From NCBI RefSeq assembly GCF_937906905.1, contig NZ_CALERY010000027.1, positions 48,393-112,392 on the forward strand: a stretch of DNA of 64,000 nt. The letters are read 5' to 3'. Each line of letters starts with the position of its first letter. Position 1 is the first letter of the stretch. The notes under the pieces are model-generated. The model was not told the DNA's origin. It searched no databases and saw nothing but the letters and a program-made list of their open reading frames with translations. A program made the position numbers and the translations under genes. Shown here piece by piece: positions 52,916 to 61,344 of this stretch. This DNA is from an uncultured Helicobacter sp. GTDB taxonomy: Bacteria > Campylobacterota > Campylobacteria > Campylobacterales > Helicobacteraceae.

Positions 52916-53257
52916 TCAAGAAGCATTTTTTGTGCGAAACCAAATATAGAGAATCCCAAGCACCCCAACAGGAATTGCAAAAGAAAATATCATACCTTTG
53001 ATAAAAAATTTGATAATAAGCATAGTCCAGAGTGGCAAAAATACCGCAGTGCCTCCCATAAGCATATCGCACATTTCGTCCCAAACAAGTGTGGCAAATG
53101 GGAAGAATAAAAGATTGATCGTCAAGATAATAATGAGTGGTATTGGAATATCTGGCAAAAGAAACACACAAGCTGCCCAAAAACAAATACCAAAAATATA
53201 GTTTCTAATCAAAAAGCTAGGCGTGAGCGATGAAAAGATATGTTTGATAAACTGCAT
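52916..53257 (-). CDS. Small integral membrane protein
   Basis: The 113-residue protein is mostly hydrophobic, with four likely membrane helices (NYIFGICFWAACVFLLP, IIILTINLLFFPFATLV, MGGTAVFLPLWTMLII, FAIPVGVLGILYIWF). It resembles small uncharacterised membrane proteins of enterobacteria and Helicobacter. It lies alone between convergent ribF and downstream of petC; a 15-base A/T tract is 41 bases before its start. Function unknown. Confidence 0.7.
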   Translation of the reverse strand: MQFIKHIFSSLTPSFLIRNYIFGICFWAACVFLLPDIPIPLIIILTINLLFFPFATLVWDEMCDMLMGGTAVFLPLWTMLIIKFFIKGMIFSFAIPVGVLGILYIWFRTKNAS

Positions 53258-53297
53258 AAGAACCCTTTCGTGTCAAAATTAGACAGGCATTCTAATC

Positions 53298-53312
53298 AAA
53301 AAAAAAAAAAAA
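53298..53312. repeat. Poly-A/T tract (15 bases) upstream of the small membrane protein gene
   Basis: Fifteen As on the plus strand lie 41-55 bases before the start of the minus-strand membrane gene, where a promoter should be. Its length is likely to vary. Confidence 0.8.
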
Positions 53313-53500
53313 CAGCTTAAAGCAAGCAAGATTTTTGAAATATACAGGATATTTTGATTGCGTGGATTGGGCAATTGTGCTTGTGGGATTGTTTTGCGAT
53401 TTATGTTTTTGAGCTTACTAGATTCTAGCGTGGATATTTAGGTGCATTGTAGCTTGGTGGCAAACAAGCATTTGTCTTGGTGTGTAGGTTTGTGTTAGAG

Positions 53501-53522
53501 GCTCGCTGCAGATGCAGCGAGC
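53501..53522. terminator. Hairpin just after petC
   Basis: The ten-base arms GCTCGCTGCA and TGCAGCGAGC with a two-base centre begin five bases after the petC stop. It is the likely end of petABC. No long T run follows. Confidence 0.65.
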
Positions 53523-53526
53523 TATA

Positions 53527-54537
53527 TTAGTGGAGATCGCTCCAAATTTTGCGCTTCCATAGGTATGCAATAATTGTCATAACAAAGAAGAATATAATAA
53601 TCTTAAAGCCAAGCGCGTTTCGCTCGTGTTTTTTGCTATCTCCCACAGAATCCAAATATGCCACAATCTGCTTTTCAGCTTGCTCTGTAACACCAACTCT
53701 AGGCATAGCAGTATTTGGCAGTAGTCTTTGAGGATCATTGATAAAATTGCTTAGATAATGCTCTCCACGAGATCGAATCATCATAGAGAGATCCGGGACT
53801 TTTGTCCCAAGGTATCGCTTAAGATCTTGTGGATCACTTGTGCTTGCAAGATTATCGTAGCTTACACTATGACAGCGAGCACACGCTTGCTCAAACACCT
53901 GCTTGTCATTTAGAGATTTTGGCGCAATTGATGCGAAGTATGCAATAATATCTGCAATTTCCTGATCGCTAAGATATGAGTAGGGTGGCATAGGGTAGGC
54001 AAGTCCATCTTTATGCCAAAGTTTTGATGCCAACACCGGATCTTTTAAGAAGTGTGCCAAGTAGGTGTGGTCAAATACAGCAGCAATATTGGACAAGTCT
54101 GGAGGGGTTACACCATAAGCAGCAGATACATCAGCATTGCTTTGTCCGCTAGAGCGAGCGAGCTTTTGAGAGTCAATAGTATGGCAGGCGAGACATTGCT
54201 CTACAAGAGCTCGTCCAGCCTGCGCATTGCCTTTACTTAGGTCTATTTCCTTCCAGAAATTTTCAATAGAAGCAAGATAGGATTGATTTTTGGCAAGCTC
54301 TTTCTCCAAACGCTCGATATTGATCGCATCATTTGCATTGCGCGCACTTTGAAGCTCTGTTTCAAGGTTTGCGATTGTAGCTTTTAGCTTTGCTACATCA
54401 TCGGCATTTGCTTTAACATAGTCATATTGCGCATCGGCAACTTTGGGGTGCATAATACTATGTGCCAAAGGCTCTACACCCCAATATATTACACCCACGA
54501 CAACAACTAGGATTGCTAGGATTTTTAGCTCTCTCAT
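53527..54537 (-). CDS. petC: Cytochrome c1-type dihaem subunit of the bc1 complex
   Basis: This subunit passes electrons from the Rieske protein to soluble cytochrome c in the periplasm. It has an N-terminal membrane helix (ILAILVVVVGVIYWGV), a coiled-coil-like helix (about 50-90), two CXXCH haem sites (CLACHT and CARCHS), and a C-terminal membrane helix (FKIIIFFFVMTIIAYL). Two haem sites are typical of epsilonproteobacteria. Start 54537 has GGAGG six bases upstream and overlaps the petB stop (ATGA); a longer frame to 54561 is unlikely. Confidence 0.95.
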   Translation of the reverse strand: MRELKILAILVVVVGVIYWGVEPLAHSIMHPKVADAQYDYVKANADDVAKLKATIANLETELQSARNANDAINIERLEKELAKNQSYLASIENFWKEIDLSKGNAQAGRALVEQCLACHTIDSQKLARSSGQSNADVSAAYGVTPPDLSNIAAVFDHTYLAHFLKDPVLASKLWHKDGLAYPMPPYSYLSDQEIADIIAYFASIAPKSLNDKQVFEQACARCHSVSYDNLASTSDPQDLKRYLGTKVPDLSMMIRSRGEHYLSNFINDPQRLLPNTAMPRVGVTEQAEKQIVAYLDSVGDSKKHERNALGFKIIIFFFVMTIIAYLWKRKIWSDLH

Positions 54538-55817
54538 TTTGCACCTCCTATATTGCCACATTGCCCACAGCAGTTAGCCTTTTTACGCTCGTTAATTGTG
54601 ATAAGCGGAAGCGCGACAAAGATTAGGAATAAAAATGCGATAGAAGCTACAAAGCCAATGTAGGTGTTAATACCCTCTGGCGGTAGCTTGCCATACACGG
54701 TAAGCACGATAAGCACAACTATAAGCGACCAGAACCACACAAAGTATCCTTTGCGCTGATGGGCTGGGCGCACAACAGGGCTTCTATCAAGCCAAGGGAG
54801 GAGCAAAAATACTACTTGTGCCACACCAAATGCTACAAGACCAATGTCAGCAGCCTTAATTGGTCCCACATCAAAGAAAAAGCCGCGCAACACTTCATAG
54901 CTCCATAGGAAATACCACTCTGGGTAGATGTGTGGTGGAGTTTTAAGAGAATCTGCTGGATCGAAATTCACTGGATCCATAGCAAAGTCAAAGTGGTAGC
55001 ATACAAGGTAGAAAAATAGTGCCATAAATGCACAAACTACAAAAATGTCTTTAGACATAAATACGGGCCAGAATGGGATCACTTTAGCGTCTTTTTTCTT
55101 ACCTTCTTGGTATTTTTTCGCCTCTGCTTCAAAATCGATTTCTTCACCATCTTGATTATTGACGTGTGGGAAGCGGAGAGAATAAAAGTGGAATGCGATA
55201 AGCAGCATAATCACAACAGGCAACAAAACAACATGGAGCATAAAAAATCGTGTCAAGGTCGCATCGGCTACAATGTAATTCCCACGGATCCACTCAACCA
55301 CATCATCACCGATGAGCGGAATCCCACCAAAAAGGTTGGTGATAACCGTTGCTGCCCAGTAGCTCATCTGCCCCCAAGGAAGCATATAGCCACTAAATGC
55401 CTCTGCAGAAAACACGACAAAAAGCAGCATACCGCCAATCCACACCATCTCACGCCCTTTTTTATACGAGCCATAATAGATAGCTACAAACATATGGATA
55501 TAAATAATCACAAACACCATACTTGCAGCCACCGCGTGGATATGTCGCCACAGCCAGCCATAATCAGCCTCTTGCATAATCGTGTAATTCACACTATAAA
55601 ATGCCATATTGACATCAGGCTTGTAATACATTAGCAAAAATAGCCCACTTACTACAAGCAGTGTAAATAGTGTAAGAAGCAGCACACCCATAGCCCAAAG
55701 AAAATTGATATTCTTTGGAATCCAATATTCCGTCATCATCACTTGGAGAAACTTTTTCACCCCAAGCCGTTGATCAAGCCAATCAACAAGCCCATCTGCT
55801 TTTTTTATCTCTGCCAT
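54534..55817 (-). CDS. petB: Cytochrome b subunit of the bc1 complex
   Basis: PetB oxidises menaquinol and moves electrons across two b haems. The 427-residue protein has the expected eight or so membrane helices, the paired haem histidines in WRHIHAVAASMVF and FFMLHVVLLPVVIMLLIAFHFYSLR, and the quinol-site motif PEWYFLWSYEVLRG. A C-terminal CCGQCG segment is found near the end. The N-terminal region overlaps none of petA (nine-base gap). Confidence 0.97.
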   Translation of the reverse strand: MAEIKKADGLVDWLDQRLGVKKFLQVMMTEYWIPKNINFLWAMGVLLLTLFTLLVVSGLFLLMYYKPDVNMAFYSVNYTIMQEADYGWLWRHIHAVAASMVFVIIYIHMFVAIYYGSYKKGREMVWIGGMLLFVVFSAEAFSGYMLPWGQMSYWAATVITNLFGGIPLIGDDVVEWIRGNYIVADATLTRFFMLHVVLLPVVIMLLIAFHFYSLRFPHVNNQDGEEIDFEAEAKKYQEGKKKDAKVIPFWPVFMSKDIFVVCAFMALFFYLVCYHFDFAMDPVNFDPADSLKTPPHIYPEWYFLWSYEVLRGFFFDVGPIKAADIGLVAFGVAQVVFLLLPWLDRSPVVRPAHQRKGYFVWFWSLIVVLIVLTVYGKLPPEGINTYIGFVASIAFLFLIFVALPLITINERKKANCCGQCGNIGGAK

Positions 55818-55826
55818 TTTCTCTCC

Positions 55827-56330
55827 TTATGCCAGTGCGGTCATTTTGTTGTATTCTTCCCCAGCCTCACCCAGCGTTAGAGTCATACCCTCTACCTTGA
55901 AAGGTGGTATGTCAAATGGGCGTGGAGGTGGCGTGCCTTCGACATTGATACCATCGATAGTGAATTTACCGCCGTGGCACGGACAGAGAAATTCTTTTTC
56001 ACTTGGTTTGTATAGCGGGATACAGCCCAAATGCGTGCAAACCTGCAAGCCAAGCGTATAGACATTATCGCCAATCTTAAAATCTCGGCGATCATCAAAC
56101 CCATCACCACTAGATTTTCTTATGATAAATACCGGCTTTCCACGCCACTCCACTTGGGCAAATTCTCCTTCTTGCAAACTGCCTAGATCAACTGTCGTAA
56201 ATCCAGCAGAAACAACACTTGGCAGCGGGTCCCAAGTCTTTTTCATAGCGATTAGGGAGGCGATACCGCCGACAGCGGCGACGCCACCAAGCGTCAAGCC
56301 TAAGAAATCGCGTCTTTTGACTTCAGCCAT
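55827..56330 (-). CDS. petA: Rieske iron-sulfur subunit of the bc1 complex
   Basis: The Rieske subunit takes the first electron from menaquinol. A twin-arginine-type N-terminus (KRRDFLGLTLGGVAAVGG) leads to the [2Fe-2S] ligands in CTHLGC and CPCHGG. Set from ATG 56330 with AGGAG five bases upstream, it has 167 residues; the longer frame to 56378 is not conserved-looking. First gene of petABC. Confidence 0.96.
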   Translation of the reverse strand: MAEVKRRDFLGLTLGGVAAVGGIASLIAMKKTWDPLPSVVSAGFTTVDLGSLQEGEFAQVEWRGKPVFIIRKSSGDGFDDRRDFKIGDNVYTLGLQVCTHLGCIPLYKPSEKEFLCPCHGGKFTIDGINVEGTPPPRPFDIPPFKVEGMTLTLGEAGEEYNKMTALA

Positions 56331-56361
56331 ACTCTCTCCTTTTGACTTTATTGAAACACCG

Positions 56362-56367
56362 ATTGTA
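56362..56367 (-). promoter_or_regulatory. Candidate -10 box for petABC
   Basis: The minus strand reads GTTACAATCGG, with TACAAT here, about 32 bases before the petA start, behind an AT-rich stretch. Confidence 0.45.
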
Positions 56368-56503
56368 ACGCTAAACACTTAAATATTACTTTAATTTTTG
56401 GTTAAATATTTTTAAACAAATGCGACCAAATACCGCATATCAGGGAAGTCCAGATTTGTATCATGGGCGACTACCCATGTGAGATTCTTATGAGTGATAG
56501 CGC

Positions 56504-58678
56504 TTATTTGCTAGCAGTTTGGATTCTCCACGCGATAGCATAGGCAAAAAGCTCATTATACAGCTCCATAAAGTCTTTTTTATCGTGCAGGGCGAAGCTT
56601 GTATCACGAGAATATGTGAAGTCTTTTAGCCATTTGGTAAATTGTGTTTTAGATTCTGGGGCTTGGGGATTTTGCCACATATATCCTACGCTTGCGTGGA
56701 TTGGGTAGATTCCTTGTTTATCAATCCATACAGATTGGTTGTAGCCAAAGGCATATTTCTCATCATCTACTTTGGCAAGCATATTGCGCCCGCCCAAACT
56801 CATATAAGTGGTATTTGGTAGGCTAAGGGCATAGAGAGTTGGGAATATATCTTTGTGTGAGCCTATGCGATCTGGATCATAGGTGAGATGTGTTTGATAG
56901 GCTTGTGGCACATAAAGATAGAAAGGCACGCTATGGTGCAAGGCTTTGTCTGTCGTGGGGTTGATCTCAAAATTACGCAGGCGATGATCGCCAGTGGCAC
57001 TTATGATAGTGTTTTTAGCGAGATGAGATTGCTTAATCTTGTCCAAAAACTCTCCAAAAGAGTGATTGGCATATTGATAGAGTGTTATGGGGATTTCGAG
57101 CTTTGTTTTGGTTTGCCTTGGAAATTTAGCCAGTAAATCATCGGGCAAGGAGATGGGCTTTGGGGTATAGGTGTGGGGGAGTATAAGTGGTGGGTGATTG
57201 CTGGTTGTGAGTATTGCGATAAATGTAGGTTTTTGCGCATTATCTAGAATCTCATAAGCGATTTTGTAGATATATTCATCTGGCACGCCCCATCCATTTA
57301 GGTCTTGCTTACTCTCTGGGTATTTCTCCATAATGCTAACAGCATCATAAAATCTATGCGCCCCTTGAGTTTTGATATACTCACCCAGATCAAGCCACGC
57401 ACCATAGCCAGAAGTGATGAAAACAACATCATAGCCAGCATCTGCATAGATTGCAAAAGGATTATATGGCAGTTTTAGTGATTTGTATGTGCTGATTGAG
57501 ATTTGCATTGGAGCGTCAAAAAACAATGCCGAAGTCGATGGTCCCGTCCCATCTGCTGCGCTTAAAAACCGATAAAACACAAAGTCATCTTCAAAATGCT
57601 TGCGTAAAGCCCCAAGCAAGTCATTTGTGTCCTTATCATCATAGATGAGCGTATTTGTCCCAAAGCTTTCCATAAGATTGACAACAATATGCGGCGGATT
57701 TTCGCGTAAAAAGCTAGAATCTGGGGTGGCATGAAAAAGAGGGAATAGCTGCTTTTGCAAGCTCTCACCCCTAAGTATGTCTGGCTTGCTAATTACTGCG
57801 CTATGGCGGTAGTTTTTCCACGCCCAGTCAAATGCGATGATGGGGTTTGTAGCAATGTGGTTAAAAATAGGTATCGGCGAGATGTGGTGGTTGTCTTCTT
57901 TGAGCGGAAATGTCCCCAAGGACCCTCTAGCGGCGATAAAAATCACAGCAATTGCGCAAATATGAGTAAATGCGTAGATAAGAAAATTGGTCTTGCTAAA
58001 AGCTATTTGCATTTGCTTGGCGATATGTTGGTGGGCTATGGGGAATCTATAAATGGTGAGCGTGATATACCCACATAGCAAAGATGCCAAAACACCCCAA
58101 ATAACAGGATAATCCTGCCACATAACAGATAAAATCGCTAGTGTATCATCATCTTTGAGTCCAAAGATAAAAAGATCGATTTTGCTGCCATAAGTTTGGA
58201 AATAATAAAAATTTACAAAGGCTGCTGCCATAAACACAAGCCCAAGCAAAAAGGCATAGAGATGAAATACCGCGCTACTACAAGTAGTGAAAAATGTGCA
58301 TAAAAAGGCAAATGCCCTAGAGAGCCTTAGCCCCTTTTGCCCCCGCTCCCACTTAATTGATAGCTTTGAAGCCAGAGTAAGCAGCAGCGTTATGCTATAA
58401 GCGATTAGTTTAAAGCCTATAAAAATAAGCATCGCAATCCCTATCGTGCGCATATCGAGCCTAAAACCCATAAGCCACATCGCATAAAAATCCTTCGACC
58501 ACCATAGCTCATTTGGGATATAGTGTGCGACCATAATGCCCCTAGCACAAGTGCAAAGGACAAGCAGCAGTAGGGTAAAAAGCACAGTTTGTAAAAGCGT
58601 GGTGTAGTGTAATGCGCCACCAAGGCTATCGCGCATTTGGCGCGCGTTTAGCGATGTGGCTGGTTGTGATTGTGGCAT
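56504..58678 (-). CDS. Membrane sulfatase-fold enzyme (LtaS / phosphoethanolamine transferase type)
   Basis: The 724-residue protein has five to six N-terminal membrane helices (to about residue 260), then an alkaline-phosphatase-superfamily domain outside the membrane: VVNLMESFGTNTLI with the metal-binding Glu, a Thr/Ser-rich nucleophile region ADGTGPSTSALFFD, TTSNHPPLILP and SATGDHRLRN with metal-binding Asp/His. This is the plan of LTA synthase-like and phosphoglycerol or phosphoethanolamine transferases, which decorate envelope glycans or lipids. The substrate is not determinable here; Helicobacter has no teichoic acid, so an LPS or glycan modifying role is the better guess. It is transcribed alone. 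Confidence 0.85.
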   Translation of the reverse strand: MPQSQPATSLNARQMRDSLGGALHYTTLLQTVLFTLLLLVLCTCARGIMVAHYIPNELWWSKDFYAMWLMGFRLDMRTIGIAMLIFIGFKLIAYSITLLLTLASKLSIKWERGQKGLRLSRAFAFLCTFFTTCSSAVFHLYAFLLGLVFMAAAFVNFYYFQTYGSKIDLFIFGLKDDDTLAILSVMWQDYPVIWGVLASLLCGYITLTIYRFPIAHQHIAKQMQIAFSKTNFLIYAFTHICAIAVIFIAARGSLGTFPLKEDNHHISPIPIFNHIATNPIIAFDWAWKNYRHSAVISKPDILRGESLQKQLFPLFHATPDSSFLRENPPHIVVNLMESFGTNTLIYDDKDTNDLLGALRKHFEDDFVFYRFLSAADGTGPSTSALFFDAPMQISISTYKSLKLPYNPFAIYADAGYDVVFITSGYGAWLDLGEYIKTQGAHRFYDAVSIMEKYPESKQDLNGWGVPDEYIYKIAYEILDNAQKPTFIAILTTSNHPPLILPHTYTPKPISLPDDLLAKFPRQTKTKLEIPITLYQYANHSFGEFLDKIKQSHLAKNTIISATGDHRLRNFEINPTTDKALHHSVPFYLYVPQAYQTHLTYDPDRIGSHKDIFPTLYALSLPNTTYMSLGGRNMLAKVDDEKYAFGYNQSVWIDKQGIYPIHASVGYMWQNPQAPESKTQFTKWLKDFTYSRDTSFALHDKKDFMELYNELFAYAIAWRIQTASK

Positions 58679-58825
58679 ACATATCCTTTAGTGATTTTGT
58701 GTGGGATTATAGCGCACTTCATGGCGTGTTTTCGTAGTCTGGGTGTTTGAAGTAGCAAGGGCATTTTGGATTCTGGGTTATTTGTGGTTATTTTTTTAGA
58801 TTAGTGTTTTAGAAGCTAGGCGTTT

Positions 58826-58884
58826 TTGGAGAGCCAAAGCGCCCAGATCGCTTTTGTCTCTCACAAATGCAGGACGCTCTCCAA
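58826..58884. other. Nested inverted repeat between adh and the sulfatase-fold gene
   Basis: The outer arms TTGGAGAGC (58826-58834) and GCTCTCCAA (58876-58884) enclose an inner pair AAAGCG and CGCTTT around CCCAGAT. No T run follows on either strand. It may be a structured RNA element or a terminator of the minus-strand adh transcript. Confidence 0.45.
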
Positions 58885-58912
58885 CATTACACCACCCCAA
58901 CCTTTAAGCTCC

Positions 58913-60001
58913 TTAATGCAAGCTCCCCATATCAATCACATAGCGGAATTTTGCCCTACCATTTGTGAGACTCTCATACGCACTATTTATCTCATCAACT
59001 CCAATAATTTCAGTCTCGGGGTAGATGTTGTGTTTGATTGAGAAATCCAGCATTTCTTGCGTCTCCTGCATACCACCAATAATACTGCCATACACTTTTT
59101 TGTTTGCGCAAAAGACTAGGCGCGTTAAATCCGTTTTTATCGTCTCATTAAGTGGGGGTAGTCCTACAATTGCCATTTCGCCGCCGTGTTTTAGGAGATT
59201 GACATATTGCATTGGATCATAGCCTGTGGGAATGGTAGAGATGATGAAGTCAAACTTTTCTTGACATTCGCTAGGACTTGCATACAGCACCTTTGCGCCA
59301 AGATTCAATGCCGCTTCTCTCTTTCTAAAATCTCGCGCAAAAATGCTCACTTCAGCGCCCATTTGCAGTGCATATTTCAGCGCCATGACGCCAAGCCCAC
59401 CAAAGCCAGCTATTGCGACTTTATGCCCCTTCCCTACGCCACTAAATTTCAGTGGGCTATAGGTGGTAATCCCCGCGCATAAAAGCGGCGCAACCTTATC
59501 GAGCGGCGCATCTTGTGGGACATTCACGGCGAACTTTTCGCTCACCACGATGTTATTTGAGTAGCCACCATAGGTGGGTGTATTCTCATGAAAGCAGTCA
59601 AGGCAATCATAGGTAAAAATCGTCTGCCCACGCTCACAAAACTGCTCCAAACTCTTTTTGCATGCCTCGCATTCGCCACAGCTATTTACCATGCAGCCCA
59701 CCCCTGCATAATCGCCGACTTTGAACTTGCTTACATTTTTGCCAGTAGCCACCACGCGCCCGGCGATTTCATGCCCTGGGACCATTGGGTAGATGCCTTT
59801 TTTCCACTCGCTGCGCGCGGAGTGTATGTCGCTATGGCAGATTCCAGCATAAAGAATCTCAATAAGAATATCAGTATCTCCCATCGCATGTCGCGTGAAA
59901 GAAAAAGGCGCAAATGTATCATCTTTATGCGCTAGGGCATAGCCTTTGGCTGTGATTTTTTGCCCGCTTTGAGCTTGAGCCAGATTCTCTTGTAAAAGCA
60001 T
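58913..60001 (-). CDS. Zinc-dependent NAD(P) alcohol dehydrogenase (cinnamyl-alcohol type)
   Basis: A medium-chain dehydrogenase of 362 residues. The catalytic zinc ligands lie in YAGICHSDIHSARSEW and VPGHEIAGRV, and the structural zinc cysteines in CGECEACKKSLEQFC. The NADP-binding motif is AGFGGLGVMALKYA. It resembles YahK/CAD-type aldehyde reductases, with a homologue in H. pylori described as a cinnamyl alcohol dehydrogenase. Likely substrates are aromatic or medium-chain aldehydes. It stands alone. Confidence 0.9.
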   Translation of the reverse strand: MLLQENLAQAQSGQKITAKGYALAHKDDTFAPFSFTRHAMGDTDILIEILYAGICHSDIHSARSEWKKGIYPMVPGHEIAGRVVATGKNVSKFKVGDYAGVGCMVNSCGECEACKKSLEQFCERGQTIFTYDCLDCFHENTPTYGGYSNNIVVSEKFAVNVPQDAPLDKVAPLLCAGITTYSPLKFSGVGKGHKVAIAGFGGLGVMALKYALQMGAEVSIFARDFRKREAALNLGAKVLYASPSECQEKFDFIISTIPTGYDPMQYVNLLKHGGEMAIVGLPPLNETIKTDLTRLVFCANKKVYGSIIGGMQETQEMLDFSIKHNIYPETEIIGVDEINSAYESLTNGRAKFRYVIDMGSLH

Positions 60002-60163
60002 GTTTGCTCCTTTTGTGTTTGAGTTGCAAAATCTAAAACCTAGATCTAGCGAGCATTATAAGCCCTTACACCCGGTGATTGTCAAGACCTAAGCAAATAA
60101 TCTTACAGACAAAGGCAGCGACACATAAAAATCCAGAAACCAAATTCCATATATGGCTAACCC

Positions 60164-60565
60164 TTAATGGCTAGATTTTGGTTTAAACGCCCAGATTTTG
60201 CTGATGAGATAGCCACTTATGGTATAGAACACTGCTGCGATGATTTGCGCGAGATACTCATTCACGCCAAATCCCCGATACAGCACCACCAGCACGATGA
60301 AATTCACCCCATACGCAATCCCCATCGCCACGCAAAAGCGCACGAAATCCTCTCTATGCGAGCGCTTGGAGGCAAATGTATAGCGTTTATTGAGCACATA
60401 AGAGACAATAATCCCCACACCATAGCCAATGGCGTTGGCAATCTCTGGGATAACCCCGCCCCACATCAGCACAAAAATCACCACCCAGCACACTAGTGTA
60501 TTGATCCCCCCGACAATGGCATATTTCACAGCACTATTGCGCAAGAGTTTTTGCACGATATTCAC
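60164..60565 (-). CDS. GtrA-family membrane protein
   Basis: The 133-residue protein has four membrane helices and the GtrA-type start AVKYAIVGGINTLVCWVVIFVLMW, then KRYTFASKRSHREDFVRF between helices 2 and 3. GtrA proteins are thought to flip lipid-linked sugars for O-antigen or other glycan modification. No glycosyltransferase (GtrB-like) gene is adjacent. Confidence 0.85.
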   Translation of the reverse strand: MNIVQKLLRNSAVKYAIVGGINTLVCWVVIFVLMWGGVIPEIANAIGYGVGIIVSYVLNKRYTFASKRSHREDFVRFCVAMGIAYGVNFIVLVVLYRGFGVNEYLAQIIAAVFYTISGYLISKIWAFKPKSSH

Positions 60566-60597
60566 AGGCAGCCTTGGATTTTGATTTGCGATAGATT

Positions 60598-61224
60598 CTA
60601 CATAAGTGCAGCGAGATGAGCGCGCACTTGTAGCAGGGCTTTGTATCTGTGTGAGAGGCGGTTTTTGATCTCTGGAGCGACTTCTGCTAGCGTCTCTTCT
60701 AGTCCATCTGGGATAAACAACCTATCATAGCCAAAGCCGTTTTTCCCCCGCTCCTCATCGATGACCCTGCCCTCGCACTCGCCCCTAGCGACAAACTCTA
60801 TCCGCTCTCCGCGCGCACCCATGCCTACAAGCGCTACACACGCCACAAATCGCGCTGGTGAGCTTGGCACGCCATGGGATCTTAGCTCTTGAATGAGTTT
60901 GTATCGGTTGGCTTCATCGGTGGCATTTTTGTCATTTTTACTCGCATAGCGCGCGCTACGAACGCCAGGCTCCCCGCCTAGCACATCGACGCAAATCCCA
61001 CTATCATCAGCCAAAATAAATGTGCCATAAGGCTCGCGGGGAAGTGTGTTGAAAATCGCCTTTGCTTTTTTCAGTGCATTTTCCTCAAAGCTTTGCGCGT
61101 TTTCTTCTGGCTCAAGGCGGATATTAGCTTCTCTCTGGCTCATCACCCTGCCAAGATCCCCAAGCATGGCGCGGAATTCTTTGATTTTGCCCTCATTGTT
61201 GCTCGCGATGATAAACTGAAACAT
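60598..61224 (-). CDS. rdgB: XTP/dITP pyrophosphatase (RdgB/HAM1)
   Basis: The enzyme removes non-canonical purine triphosphates. The family motifs are present: FIIASNNEGKIKEFRAML at the start, DDSGICVDVLGGEPGVRSARYA, and FGYDRLFIPDGLEETLAEVAPEIKNRLSHR near the end. I start it at ATG 61224 (MFQFIIASN), giving 208 residues; ATG 61233 is also in frame. It is divergent from the MFS gene. Confidence 0.95.
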   Translation of the reverse strand: MFQFIIASNNEGKIKEFRAMLGDLGRVMSQREANIRLEPEENAQSFEENALKKAKAIFNTLPREPYGTFILADDSGICVDVLGGEPGVRSARYASKNDKNATDEANRYKLIQELRSHGVPSSPARFVACVALVGMGARGERIEFVARGECEGRVIDEERGKNGFGYDRLFIPDGLEETLAEVAPEIKNRLSHRYKALLQVRAHLAALM

Positions 61225-61290
61225 ACTTCCCACTCCTAGAATCTAATAATTTAGATGATTTTTCTAGCGAAATTTTTACAATAAAGCGGC

Positions 61291-61296
61291 TATAAT
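61291..61296 (+). promoter_or_regulatory. -10 box for the MFS transporter
   Basis: GCTATAATAGC, with TATAAT here, lies 49 bases before the start, after an AT-rich region. Confidence 0.5.
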
Positions 61297-61344
61297 AGCG
61301 AATTTCTTCCATAAACTTCAAGTATTTATCGAAAGGACTTATTG

